Source of the DNA: a virus
Strand: one strand, 5' to 3'
IMG/VR virus record: IMGVR_UViG_3300025669_000205
Span: 1-22,698 of that record
Length of the DNA: 22,698 bases
The notes beneath the pieces are model-generated. The model did no database searches. It was not told the origin of the DNA and saw nothing but the letters and a program-made list of their open reading frames with translations. Of the stretch, positions 1 through 8,220 are shown one piece after another (the first letter of the stretch is position 1; each line of letters begins with the position of its first letter). The position numbers and the translations under genes are program-made.

Positions 1-6
1 AATAAA

Positions 7-1056
7 TTAAAATGCACCCCAAAAATCGACTTCTTCTGTAAGAGAAGATGGAACGCCAGTACCGTAAATATAATTAAAACCAGTTGGTTTTCCGAGATTT
101 GAAAAATAAGTCGTTGTGACAAGCTGCCCTCTCATATTATAATAATTGCCTGAATCTCCTGCGTCACTAGCACATCCAAAGATTACATAATGAGCAGTAT
201 CGGCAGCAAGCAAGGCAGGACTTGGAAATGCAACTTTCGTCCAACCATCACTAGCAACGGCAGCGGCGGGAATAGTCGTTGTGTATTGCAAAACATCACC
301 TGTGTAAATTGATACATCCAGAGCAGGTGGCGAACCCTGTTTGTGGGTAACAAATCGACACCCCTGAACCTTAAACTGCGATCCAAGTGTGAATTTAAAA
401 CCTGCTCTTTCCGTTGAATAAAACGAGCCGCCAGAAGAATATGTCATTGCACCTGTACTCGTATATCCTGAATAAGTTCCGTCAGCGTGTTTCAAAACCA
501 TCATAGCGTGGTTGTTATCAGCCGTCGCCCAAGACGCTCCATCGTATCTTTTCATCACTCCCGAATCTGTTGCGTTTGTTGCTCGATCAAATCTTACCTT
601 GTTCGTCGCCGTGGGGTCGTCACCGGAATCGTGAGATATAACCATCCAATACTGTTGATTAAGTGTTAATGCCCCCGTAGCTGTGGCAAGTGCTTTTTCC
701 CCCGTCCAACCAGAAGCAGAAATTGCAAAAGCAGAAGTTACCGCACCCAACGTCGTCCCGTCAGGACTTCCACCGCTGTCTGTTTCTATTCCGATATTGA
801 GATTAATAGCACTCATGTCACCGGCTTCTCTAAGATAAATATTTACGTCAGTTACCTCGGACGTTGTTAAGGCTTTAAACTTTGCGGCAATCAAAATTGT
901 AGGGCCGTCAAGATACCAACCTGGATAGGAAGACGTCGTGTAAATGCTATCGGCTGGCCCAAAATAGATTTCATTCCCACCGCCAATTCTTTGAGCATGA
1001 GATTGCGGTATAGCTAAAAGCAAACTCAAGAGTAGAAAACTTAGAATTTTCCTCAT
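7..1056 (-). CDS. 349-aa secreted-type beta-sandwich protein with two repeats
   Basis: A complete 349-aa protein at the left edge. Residues 1-21 (MRKILSFLLLSLLLAIPQSH plus A) form a Sec signal with an SHA cleavage site. The mature part holds two copies of a beta-sandwich-like unit. Unit one covers about 55-150 (AAKFKALTTSEVTDVNIYLR ... SGWTGEKALATATGALTLNQ). Unit two covers about 218-315 (GFKFTLGSQFKVQGCRFVTH ... SDGWTKVAFPSPALLAADTA). They share strand spacing and a GWTkva/eka turn. No catalytic motif is seen. It starts by ATGA overlap with the 106-aa gene and has no good SD, so translation is probably coupled. Sitting after the fibre, it may be an adhesion or fibre-accessory protein. Family not recognised. 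Confidence 0.72.
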   Translation of the reverse strand: MRKILSFLLLSLLLAIPQSHAQRIGGGNEIYFGPADSIYTTSSYPGWYLDGPTILIAAKFKALTTSEVTDVNIYLREAGDMSAINLNIGIETDSGGSPDGTTLGAVTSAFAISASGWTGEKALATATGALTLNQQYWMVISHDSGDDPTATNKVRFDRATNATDSGVMKRYDGASWATADNNHAMMVLKHADGTYSGYTSTGAMTYSSGGSFYSTERAGFKFTLGSQFKVQGCRFVTHKQGSPPALDVSIYTGDVLQYTTTIPAAAVASDGWTKVAFPSPALLAADTAHYVIFGCASDAGDSGNYYNMRGQLVTTTYFSNLGKPTGFNYIYGTGVPSSLTEEVDFWGAF

Positions 1057-1373
1057 AGATCAATTACCGTATCCATATAATCATCAAGTTTTCGTTTGAC
1101 TAGAAACTCAAGATTGTCTTTCTGTACTGCCTTTAACACCTCGGCCTTAACAGCTTGCAAAAAATCAGCAAGACTCATATCTTTGACATACTCATAGTCA
1201 AGCGTAATTTCCCTACCCGCATAAGTGTCACCGTTCACAATCGTTTCAACGACAATACTTATATTTCCCCCTATCTTGCGAACTTCCTTTGGTCTAAATT
1301 GCCAAACGTCAGCGGCAAAAGCCGTTGAGCAAACAAACATCAATGCTAAAATCAAAACTGTTATTTTTTTCAT
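1053..1373 (-). CDS. 106-aa small protein with a signal peptide, unknown function
   Basis: SD AAGGAGA lies 7 nt before the ATG. Residues 1-20 (MKKITVLILALMFVCSTAFA) are a textbook Sec signal with an AFA cleavage site, followed by ADVWQFRPKEVRKIGG. The mature ~85-aa part has a strand-rich segment (NISIVVETIVNGDTYAGREI) and a helical, charged C-terminus (DFLQAVKAEVLKAVQKDNLE). No conserved motif is recognised. Its TGA overlaps the next ATG (ATGA), so it is coupled to the last gene. It could be a fibre-associated protein, a periplasmic inhibitor or a small morphogenetic factor. It is certainly well formed, but its function is not known. Confidence 0.75.
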   Translation of the reverse strand: MKKITVLILALMFVCSTAFAADVWQFRPKEVRKIGGNISIVVETIVNGDTYAGREITLDYEYVKDMSLADFLQAVKAEVLKAVQKDNLEFLVKRKLDDYMDTVIDL

Positions 1374-1385
1374 AACTTCTCCTTT

Positions 1386-4184
1386 TTAACTCTCCGGTAT
1401 GTAGTATTCAAATTCAGGATGCCAGATCACGGTTGCGTCAACTGGGTCAACGTCCATCAAAATATAAAGCACTTTTCCTGACGGGATTACACCACTTGCT
1501 AGATCGGAATTGCTCATATCTGCCTCGGACGAGTTCCCGGTTGTAGAATCCATAACATCAATTAAAATCGGGTTTGCCCCTGGGAAAGCTCCTACGCCTG
1601 GATCGTCACAGTACATAAAATCCCCTTGAAATTCAGTCGTCGGATCAGCTTCGTTTGCCCATAGTCTCCAATTCAAGATAACTATTCCATCCGGGAACCG
1701 TGTCGCATTGAGGGTCATTAGTTTTAACTCATGATCGACGTCCCAAACAGTATTTAAACTAAAGCCCCCTTCTGCATAATGCGAAGAAGGGACAGCCACT
1801 TCCCGCGTTCCATCGTGATAAGCAAATTGCGTTTGAACCGAATCAACGCCAACTTGACCCACTCCGGCTAATGTTAAATCAGCCGCCGCATTAGGAATCT
1901 CTAAAATAACACCTGCCGAACCAAAATCATAAGTCCCTGGCGTGGCAACATCCCCGGCGAGTTTTAGGAATAGATCGTCCGTGGAATTATAGACAGCGTT
2001 TCCACCTTCCGTAATGGTATCGGCTTCCAAAGTCCCGTCAAACCATGCGTTGTTATATTCTAAAGCGTCAGTTCCAAGATCATCTGCTCCATTGGCAGAA
2101 GGGATCAAATTACCTTTGGTTGTTATGATGTCAGTCGTGTCCATATCAATATAGGTATTGACATCTACGCCCTCAAGTTTAGCCATTGAGGTTATGTCTA
2201 AGTCATTAGCGTCTGCACCTACGGCTAAGGTTGCGGCGAGACTTGATGCCCCCGCCCCCGGTAAATCGTCATAATCAATTTCCCTAATCCCAACGCCAGC
2301 TTCAAGTATCAACATCGAGTCACCGCTTGCAAACGCAGTCCTAGCGGCATAAGCAGCAATGTCAATGGCTCCTTCATCATCAAGGTACGTTATGTTGCCC
2401 CAATTAATAATCGAATTATCTATCGAGTCCGCACCGAATCTTAACGCTCCCCCTGCATCCGTATTGACATCTCCGAAATCGGTGCTAGCTGTAAAATTGG
2501 CCGGCCCTATTCCGGAAAGCGCTGAAAAAGTTACCGCGCCAGCGCCGTTATCCCTGAGATATGTGTTTGCCGCTCCCCTGGCAGTAGGAAGGATGTAATC
2601 AGTAGCCGAAGGGCCAATCGTCATTCTTCCGTTCACCCCTAATTTCCACATCGTATCGCCATCATTATCAGTTGCTAAGATGAAAGTAGCCTGATCATCG
2701 GCATCCGCGGTATATTCCAATCCCAAAAGAGAGGTTTCGTTTGCTAAATCCGCGGCGGTGTTATAAATCTTAAAAAAGGACCCTGCTGCATCGTAAATAT
2801 TCGTTAAGGTTGTGTTCTCTGAAGCATGATTAAAGTCAATTGTGGTCAATCCATCGTTATCTGGATCAGCGAGATCATCCCATGCTGTCGCGCCGGCTCC
2901 ACCGTCATCGTCCCATTCAAGAGTAATGACATTACCGGCGACAGCGGCGATTTCAAGAACCTGACCCGCTGTTCCGTTGGCATCCGGAAGAACCCACTTC
3001 AAGTCTGCGGCTTGGTTGGCCTCGTCATTATTAATCTCGGTATAATTAGAGTCACCGTCATAGAGGCGGACATACTTACCTCCGTCGGCTGATCCGTCCA
3101 AACAAGCACCACTGACGCAATCGCCCACACTCGTTACGTCACCAGTTCCGGCAGGAGTTTCAAACGTCGGAGCCGCCGCCGCCCCGTTTGACATCAAAAA
3201 TGTTCCGTCGGCGCCAAGAGAAAGTTCTATCAAAGCACCGCTACCGTTTGAATAGAAAACATCCCAGTTGCCGGCAATGAGTCCACTTGTGACAGGGAGC
3301 CCGCTTGCATTGGTTAAAGTTCCACTTGTGGGAGTACCTAAAAGCGGAGTGACGAAAGTCGGGCTCGTTGCCCTGACAATAGATCCGGTCCCGGTCTCTG
3401 CTTCATTGCAATCGATAATCGTTCCGGTCGCCTCATAGGTGCAAACCTTTTCATCCGTCAGCGTTCCAAGGCCAGTATTGTCAACTTGATCGACGTTAAG
3501 ATTCGTCACCTTAGTCGTGGACGTAACAACAAGCGGGGCCGTTCCTATTGCAATATCGCTTATGAATTGTGTGCCCGTTATAGTGAAAGCACCAACATCC
3601 CAATTTCCTGTTAGCGCTCTTGTGCCAGCAGCTAAAAGGTATTGCGTATGATCGTCATCGCCCAACCCGGCAAGGCTTCCGTGATCAATAGACCCCTGAT
3701 TGACTGTCAAATTCAAATAGTCGGTCCCGCTCAATGCCACGGTAAGCAATGCATTCGAAGAAGCAATTTTATAAAATTCAAGATCAACCAAAGTCTTTTG
3801 TTTGAAAAGCCCAGTCCCGGCACTCCCCGTATTGCTTGCCGTGTTCGCTTCCCCACCGCCACCTCCCGCGCAAGCCGTGTATTCGATCTTTGTCGTATCG
3901 GCGGCAACGACTAGGCATTGCCCAGCAACAGGAGTATCAGCCGCGTCATCAAGCTCGGCGGTCCCGATTATATCCGCCTTGAGAGATCCATCCGAATTTG
4001 CAAACGTACCGAGGGCGGTATCGATAATATCCATATTATTATTAACAGTCGTGTCCCAGTCCACCTCATACCTGGACGGTTTATACAGACTCAAATTCGC
4101 AGTTGATGTACCAGCGTAGGCAAGAGCAAAAACATAAAAAAGCATTGCGAACAAAGCCAAACCAAGTATTATCTTACGTTTCAT
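1386..4184 (-). CDS. Large tail fibre protein with an N-terminal signal peptide
   Basis: A 932-aa protein, start at the ATG at 4184 where GGGGAG lies about 9 nt upstream; a start at 4211 overlaps the Dit stop and has no SD. Residues 1-24 are KRK, a hydrophobic stretch and AYA, a Sec/SPase I signal. Then TSTANLSLYKPSRYEVDWDT follows, as in fibre N-termini. Low-complexity beta-rich repeats follow, including GSIDHGSLAGLGDDDHTQYL with GTRALTGNWDVGAFTITG, and LLGTPTSGTLTNASGLPVTS, all common fibre themes. The C-terminus (after AYHDGTREVAVPSSHYAEGG) is a compact domain likely to carry receptor binding or trimerisation. A signal peptide on a fibre is unusual, but the sequence is clear. It may be exported in the host or be a non-cleaved anchor. 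The final domain has no recognised family. Confidence 0.85.
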   Translation of the reverse strand: MKRKIILGLALFAMLFYVFALAYAGTSTANLSLYKPSRYEVDWDTTVNNNMDIIDTALGTFANSDGSLKADIIGTAELDDAADTPVAGQCLVVAADTTKIEYTACAGGGGGEANTASNTGSAGTGLFKQKTLVDLEFYKIASSNALLTVALSGTDYLNLTVNQGSIDHGSLAGLGDDDHTQYLLAAGTRALTGNWDVGAFTITGTQFISDIAIGTAPLVVTSTTKVTNLNVDQVDNTGLGTLTDEKVCTYEATGTIIDCNEAETGTGSIVRATSPTFVTPLLGTPTSGTLTNASGLPVTSGLIAGNWDVFYSNGSGALIELSLGADGTFLMSNGAAAAPTFETPAGTGDVTSVGDCVSGACLDGSADGGKYVRLYDGDSNYTEINNDEANQAADLKWVLPDANGTAGQVLEIAAVAGNVITLEWDDDGGAGATAWDDLADPDNDGLTTIDFNHASENTTLTNIYDAAGSFFKIYNTAADLANETSLLGLEYTADADDQATFILATDNDGDTMWKLGVNGRMTIGPSATDYILPTARGAANTYLRDNGAGAVTFSALSGIGPANFTASTDFGDVNTDAGGALRFGADSIDNSIINWGNITYLDDEGAIDIAAYAARTAFASGDSMLILEAGVGIREIDYDDLPGAGASSLAATLAVGADANDLDITSMAKLEGVDVNTYIDMDTTDIITTKGNLIPSANGADDLGTDALEYNNAWFDGTLEADTITEGGNAVYNSTDDLFLKLAGDVATPGTYDFGSAGVILEIPNAAADLTLAGVGQVGVDSVQTQFAYHDGTREVAVPSSHYAEGGFSLNTVWDVDHELKLMTLNATRFPDGIVILNWRLWANEADPTTEFQGDFMYCDDPGVGAFPGANPILIDVMDSTTGNSSEADMSNSDLASGVIPSGKVLYILMDVDPVDATVIWHPEFEYYIPES

Positions 4185-4198
4185 AGAAGTCACTCCCC

Positions 4199-4966
4199 TT
4201 ATACATACCATCGGTGATACCAGTCCATTTCATAATCAAAAGTTGCTCCATCGATTATGAGAGTATTCACGCCTTCGTCCAACTCAAAGAAAAGATCGCC
4301 TGAAAAATAGGATATCGCATCGACCATCGTCGCCCCGACATGCAGCAGGACGCAACCGGCATCGCAATCAATTAGCAACGTCTGACCGGCAGCGATAGGT
4401 CCCTCGTAAGAAAACTGATGCGAGTTCCCAACGTTCTCAACGGCGATATCATCAGAAAAAGCCCACGTTCCACCGACGAAAGTAAAGATCGGATTCGTCG
4501 GAAAGTTCCCGGAATTCTCTGGGAGGATTATTGCCGGGGCGCCTGTTATGGATCCAGATAATGTGTTCACGGTCAGGCCCGCGACGTAAGGATGCGCAGA
4601 AATAAAAACCGCATCGATATCGTGGAGATGTTCGTAAAGCCCTTTACCGGGCTTCGCGCGCAGTTCTCGGCTCATGCGACACTTCGCTGAGATATTGTCA
4701 TCCCTGTATTTGAGATCCCCGACTTCCCCTTGATTATGAATAGATTTATTCATGATATTCAGTTCATTCCAAAGGCTCGCTTTATCAAGGCTGAAAATCT
4801 TTCCGTTGATCTTATACGATCGGCCAGCCAAACGGCCATCAAGACCCTTGCCCTGATCCCGGCGCCGAAGATCCTGCAGGGGCGTAACGATCGTTGTCGG
4901 GATCTCTTTAAGCTGAAACGTCTGATTCGGGAAAGTGTAAGTTCCGTATTGCAAGGTATAGATCAT
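4199..4966 (-). CDS. Distal tail protein (Dit-like)
   Basis: A 255-aa protein at the tail tip, forming the platform where receptor-binding parts attach. SD AGAGGA is 5 nt upstream and ATGA overlaps the tape measure stop. The N-terminal part has PTTIVTPLQDLRRRDQGKGL and GRLAGRSYKINGKIFSLDKA (about 24-62). The C-terminal part (about 155-245) is a beta-sandwich: SGNFPTNPIFTF, QFSYEGPIAAGQTLLIDCDA, then SGDLFFELDEGVNTLIIDGA. The TNP...GE/AGQTL.ID...F.L..G.N pattern is typical of Dit galectin-like C-terminal domains. Its position between tape measure and fibre is as expected. The Tal-type gene usually next to Dit was not seen here; the fibre follows directly. Confidence 0.75.
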   Translation of the reverse strand: MIYTLQYGTYTFPNQTFQLKEIPTTIVTPLQDLRRRDQGKGLDGRLAGRSYKINGKIFSLDKASLWNELNIMNKSIHNQGEVGDLKYRDDNISAKCRMSRELRAKPGKGLYEHLHDIDAVFISAHPYVAGLTVNTLSGSITGAPAIILPENSGNFPTNPIFTFVGGTWAFSDDIAVENVGNSHQFSYEGPIAAGQTLLIDCDAGCVLLHVGATMVDAISYFSGDLFFELDEGVNTLIIDGATFDYEMDWYHRWYV

Positions 4967-7014
4967 GGGTTCCTCTTTATCTTTTCCACTTCGAAAGCAA
5001 CCATTTCCGCGATCTCGCGCGGGTCGCCTTCCGGTGGATAAATATTAAACGTATGCCCTTGCAAATCATCAAAGAAGCCGAAGAATTTTTCGATCGGCGC
5101 GACGATCTCATTAGGATGGAGAGTTGCTGGGATTCCACCCTCACCGAAAGAGCCGGTCGTCGCGATGCCGGTCTGAGCCGTTGCAAGTCCGTTCTTCGCC
5201 ATAACCGCGCCGTTTCGAGCGAATACAGCAGCTCCGTTCCGGGCTCCATCGGCGCCCTTTGCAAATGCACTCGGGCCTTGTGCAAGTTTGAAAGCTGTTT
5301 TAAATGTGGACCCAATCGGAACACCAAAGAAAGCAAGTACGAGCGCAGTCGCCATAACCGCGGCAATGAAAGCGATCCATTTGATTATCATCGATAATAC
5401 CGCCGTGATAAAACTTTTTGCCATTGACTGGAAGCCTTCCTTCATAGAATCAGAAAACTTTTTGCCGTCTATTATCATTGACGAAAATCCACCCGCGAAA
5501 CTGGTTACCATTCCGTCAATCGTCGTGCCCCATAATTTACCGAGATCCTTTTGCGATTTATTGAAAGTTGTATCGAAAACGCCTAGAGCCTTTTCTGCTG
5601 TTTTTAAAGCGTCCTTGATACGCTTTAATTCTTCGGCTGTATCTTTACCACCACCCCCACCACCTAGATCTGCCCCGCCACCCTCCGCTGCGACATCGCT
5701 CAATCCTCCACCTTCTCCACCTTCCTTGCCTGCCCCCAACCCACCACCAATTCCTGCGGGGCCAGCCATAAGCCCACCAATTCCTGCGGGGCCAGCCATA
5801 AGCCCACCAATCCCGGCGCCCTCTTGATCTTGCCCGAGCATAGCACCGCCGCCAGTAAATCCACCACCGGCGAAAGCTGATATGGCCCCAGTCTTTTCTT
5901 CGATCGCTGTTAATATTTCAAGGAATTTAGTGAATCCTTCTGATAGGGCTGTAACTGTCGGCAGAAGATTTTGAAACATTTCGAGGCGCAAATTCTCCAA
6001 AGCAACTCGGTTTCGATCGAATTGCTTTTCTGTGGTTGCCATGCGTTTTGCGAATTCTTCTGTAAGCGCTGTGTTTTCTTCGTAAGCTTCATCGGCTCTC
6101 TTTAATGCGCCTTCAAGCGACCCACCGGATACGGCAACGGAAATAAAAGCAGTTTTTAATCGCTCACTCGAAAACCCAAGTTCGTCGAGTCTTGCTCCAG
6201 CGTCATCCCCGGCGTCGGCAATGCCATTCAGGAATTTCACAAATTCTTTCCGGCCCTTTTTACCTCGCTGTATCAACTCGAGAAGCACCTTTTGTATGGC
6301 AGTTCCCCCTAGTTCAGCTTTTATTCCGGCAGCTGTGAACGCGGTCGATATCCCGAGTATTTCCGCAGACGTTAATCCTGCAATATTACCAACCCCCGCA
6401 ATACGTGTCGCCATCTTTACGATCTCTCGCTCCGTTGTCTCAAAAGTATTCCCTAAATCAGTAACCACAGAGCCAACACGATCGATATTATCAATGGAAT
6501 CGCCGGATAGTTTAATCAAACGGGCAAGGGAAAAAGACGCTTCTTCTGCGGAGAGGTTCGTCGTTTCGGCAAGCATCTGGACGACTCGCGTGAATTTAAG
6601 TAAATTTCCAGAGCCGCGGATCCCAAGCTGCCCGGCGATCTCCGTTACCTTCGCGAGACTGGCCGCAGACACACCCATTTCGACAGACATTTTTCGGAGG
6701 CCATCGGATATTTTGCCAAATTCTTTTTCGGTAGCATCGACCGTTTTTCGGACACCGGCGAAAGCCGATTCAAATTTGACCGCGACGCCTAAAGTTGCGT
6801 TGAAGGCTGTTTGTATGCCTCGGAGGGCTTGAGTAAATACAAAAACTTTTGCGGCAGCATTAACCCAAACGTCCCCGACAGTAGCAGCCGTCTGGACGTT
6901 CTTTTTCTTGACGATCGCAAGCTGGCTATTGACTTGGGCCATGCCTGCTTTTAGTTCCTTTACATCGGTCCCGACCGAAACGACTAATCGGCCTAATCCG
7001 CCAGCCTTCGCCAT
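4963..7014 (-). CDS. Tail tape measure protein (TP901 type)
   Basis: A 683-aa tail-length ruler that also enters the host envelope during DNA ejection. SD GGAGG is 9 nt before the ATG. The core at about 78-260 has FESAFAGVRKTVDATEKEFG, DGLRKMSVEMGVSAASLAKV and TEIAGQLGI, the TP901 tape measure hallmark. A glycine-rich linker (about 380-457) contains a perfect DNA tandem repeat. A membrane segment lies at about 535-565 (ITAVLSMIIKWIAFIAAVMA onward). A second helical part precedes and a Gly/Ala-rich part follows it, ending in PIEKFFGFFDDLQGHTFNIY. The length suggests a tail of roughly 100 nm by the usual 1.5 Angstrom per residue rule, an estimate only. Its end overlaps the Dit gene (ATGA). Confidence 0.9.
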   Translation of the reverse strand: MAKAGGLGRLVVSVGTDVKELKAGMAQVNSQLAIVKKKNVQTAATVGDVWVNAAAKVFVFTQALRGIQTAFNATLGVAVKFESAFAGVRKTVDATEKEFGKISDGLRKMSVEMGVSAASLAKVTEIAGQLGIRGSGNLLKFTRVVQMLAETTNLSAEEASFSLARLIKLSGDSIDNIDRVGSVVTDLGNTFETTEREIVKMATRIAGVGNIAGLTSAEILGISTAFTAAGIKAELGGTAIQKVLLELIQRGKKGRKEFVKFLNGIADAGDDAGARLDELGFSSERLKTAFISVAVSGGSLEGALKRADEAYEENTALTEEFAKRMATTEKQFDRNRVALENLRLEMFQNLLPTVTALSEGFTKFLEILTAIEEKTGAISAFAGGGFTGGGAMLGQDQEGAGIGGLMAGPAGIGGLMAGPAGIGGGLGAGKEGGEGGGLSDVAAEGGGADLGGGGGGKDTAEELKRIKDALKTAEKALGVFDTTFNKSQKDLGKLWGTTIDGMVTSFAGGFSSMIIDGKKFSDSMKEGFQSMAKSFITAVLSMIIKWIAFIAAVMATALVLAFFGVPIGSTFKTAFKLAQGPSAFAKGADGARNGAAVFARNGAVMAKNGLATAQTGIATTGSFGEGGIPATLHPNEIVAPIEKFFGFFDDLQGHTFNIYPPEGDPREIAEMVAFEVEKIKRNP
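5744..5812 (-). repeat. Perfect 30-bp tandem repeat in the tape measure linker
   Basis: Two exact 30-bp copies (5744-5773 and 5774-5803) plus a 9-nt start of a third. They encode AGIGGLMAGP twice, in frame, in the glycine-rich linker, so expansion or contraction would add or remove whole 10-aa units without breaking the protein. It is a coding repeat, not an insertion or CRISPR. Confidence 0.95.
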
Positions 7015-7284
7015 TTAGTTTTCCTCCTTAATAAGTCCCTTCGATACCGCATCTTCAGCGGTTATCGTTTTATTTTTCCTGAACTTACCATTTGCCATCG
7101 CCCAAATAACCGATGCATGATATTCGAGGAATCCTGTTCTCTCTTTCATTGTTCGCTCGAAATAAAAACCCAGTTGCCGCATCGTTAAATTACCAATGAC
7201 CCAATCGGGGCTTTGCCCCATAGCAGAACTGACGGAAATAATCATTTCGGGGATCGTGATAATATCCCCTTGCTTCTTGACTAC
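7015..7284 (-). CDS. Tail assembly chaperone, frameshifted C-terminal part (gpGT-like)
   Basis: This frame is open from the end of the upstream ORF to TAA at 7017-7015. Read from the -1 slip point at 7284 it begins VVKKQGDIITIPE and then continues from MIISVSSAMGQSPDWVIGNL for 76 aa. The ATG at 7245 has no SD nearby (the closest G-rich run is 20 nt away), so it is probably not a free-standing start. A slip on CGGAAAG would give 118 plus 89 residues, about 207 aa. The T domain of such chaperones binds the tail tube or tape measure. The 3' end abuts the tape measure start (TAAATG). The level of frameshifting cannot be seen from the sequence. Confidence 0.62.
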   Translation of the reverse strand, partial: VVKKQGDIITIPEMIISVSSAMGQSPDWVIGNLTMRQLGFYFERTMKERTGFLEYHASVIWAMANGKFRKNKTITAEDAVSKGLIKEEN

Positions 7285-7303
7285 TTTCCGGCGCTTGCTC
7301 CCT
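7249..7303 (-). promoter_or_regulatory. Putative -1 frameshift signal: SD-like AGGGAG, CGGAAAG slip site, stop, hairpin
   Basis: In transcript order: AGGGAG at 7303-7298, slip heptamer CGGAAAG at 7290-7284, the stop TAG at 7283-7281, and a GGGGAT/ATCCCC hairpin at 7269-7249 with a 9-nt loop. The heptamer differs from lambda GGGAAAG by one base, and AAG to AAA slippage shifts the frame by -1. The upstream AGGGAG is placed as in the dnaX -1 frameshift, where an SD-like sequence and a downstream stem stimulate slipping. The 14-nt spacer between slip site and hairpin is longer than usual. The signal is seen directly; the activity is inferred. Confidence 0.6.
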
Positions 7304-7637
7304 GGGTTACTCGGACCATTGTTTGCAATAAAAAACGGATTTCGTTTTGATTATAGACGGCTTCGAAAGCAGCCATAATCTCGACGAGACTCGATTTTTC
7401 ATTTAGCTCGTCCTCCGAAATTTCTGTCGCAAGAGAAACGATCGAAAACATTTTATCGATCAAAAAATCTCCGGCGTCCTCGTCAGCGATGCCATCTTTC
7501 GCATCGGCCGTAAGGACTCTTACAGCGCGCCTCTGACCGGCAATAGATAACCGCCTAACCTCTTTTGGCTTTCCGAAAAGCGTTATCGTGATTGGTTCGC
7601 CTTCCAAAACATGCATCTGTTTTTCCGCCTCTGTCAT
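7281..7637 (-). CDS. Tail assembly chaperone, short form (gpG-like)
   Basis: A 118-aa acidic-basic helical protein, SD AAGGAG about 10 nt upstream, lying between tail tube and tape measure like lambda G. Such proteins bind the tape measure and bring tube subunits to it during tail assembly. The sequence starts MTEAEKQMHVLEGEPITITL with GKPKEVRRLSIAGQRRAVRV next, a strand-then-helix layout common in these chaperones. The reading frame ends GASAGK and then TAG. The -1 frame is open across the stop and leads into a 76-aa ORF, so a longer fused form of about 207 aa is likely. Family match is inferred from order and length; no catalytic motif is expected. Confidence 0.72.
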   Translation of the reverse strand: MTEAEKQMHVLEGEPITITLFGKPKEVRRLSIAGQRRAVRVLTADAKDGIADEDAGDFLIDKMFSIVSLATEISEDELNEKSSLVEIMAAFEAVYNQNEIRFLLQTMVRVTQGASAGK

Positions 7638-7663
7638 AAAGCAATCTCCTTTTTGATGATGTG

Positions 7664-8218
7664 TTACGGTTTGATTCTACTCAATTTCACAAGTTCTTCT
7701 CCTGCCGACAAAGCAGCAGCGCCCCAATCTGTCGCGCCAGGGTACATCGCGTCGAACTTCATAGGCATTTCGTGGGGCGAATCCAAATTCAAAGCGATAG
7801 CCACCTCACCGGCCGGTATTACTTTCCACATATCAGCTGTTAAAGTACCACCATCCGCCATAATATGCTGAAACCGCAAAGCATATTTATTGAAATCAGG
7901 CGCCCCGCCAACTTTCAATGTTTCATCGGCGCCAGATACAGCGGTCGTTCCATCGCCCAAAGCTTTCGCCAGAGCGTCCATATCCCATTCGATCCCTGTG
8001 AATTCGATCGAAACATCTTCTTGGCTCGCAAGAGCCTCTATCAAATTCTGAGGGCTTCCAGCGCGAATATCAGTTCTTTCCCGGATGACCGATAGCGTAG
8101 CATCGCCCGTGACATAACCAACATCTACGGAGGGGGTGGCCCCGACTGGCCCGAGAAAAATTATACCCGGCCCCATTGAAATCTGTGCTGCGTCCCCTGA
8201 AGGTTTATTGCGTCCCAT
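7664..8218 (-). CDS. Major tail tube protein
   Basis: A 184-aa protein expected to polymerise into the hollow tail tube. It begins with an SD-led start (AAGGAG 9 nt upstream). The segment PSVDVGYVTGDATLSVIRER, followed by EALASQEDVSIEFTGIEWDM and DALAKALGDGTTAVSGADET, is beta-rich and typical of tube proteins of the lambda gpV/HK97 type. It is the only gene between the terminator and the chaperone pair, exactly where the tube gene belongs. No sheath gene stands before it, which supports a non-contractile (siphovirus) tail. The end (GAAALSAGEELVKLSRIKP) is also in keeping. Alternatives are weak, but the fold is not proven from sequence alone. Confidence 0.78.
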   Translation of the reverse strand: MGRNKPSGDAAQISMGPGIIFLGPVGATPSVDVGYVTGDATLSVIRERTDIRAGSPQNLIEALASQEDVSIEFTGIEWDMDALAKALGDGTTAVSGADETLKVGGAPDFNKYALRFQHIMADGGTLTADMWKVIPAGEVAIALNLDSPHEMPMKFDAMYPGATDWGAAALSAGEELVKLSRIKP

Positions 8219-8220
8219 AA

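Noticed and set aside
5744-5812. CRISPR array
   Set aside because: The repeat is a direct in-frame coding duplication with no spacers between units.
5288-5827. Long plus-strand frames, for example at 5288-5827, 6221-6832, 14391-14918 and 10561-10908
   Set aside because: All lie opposite well-supported minus-strand genes, and their translations show biased composition (Pro/Ser-rich, Arg-rich) without family motifs. No SD-led operon or domain supports them.
7015-7245. Independent 76-aa gene starting at the ATG at 7245
   Set aside because: No SD lies at a usable distance, and the frame is open upstream through the slip site, so a frameshifted fusion is the better model.
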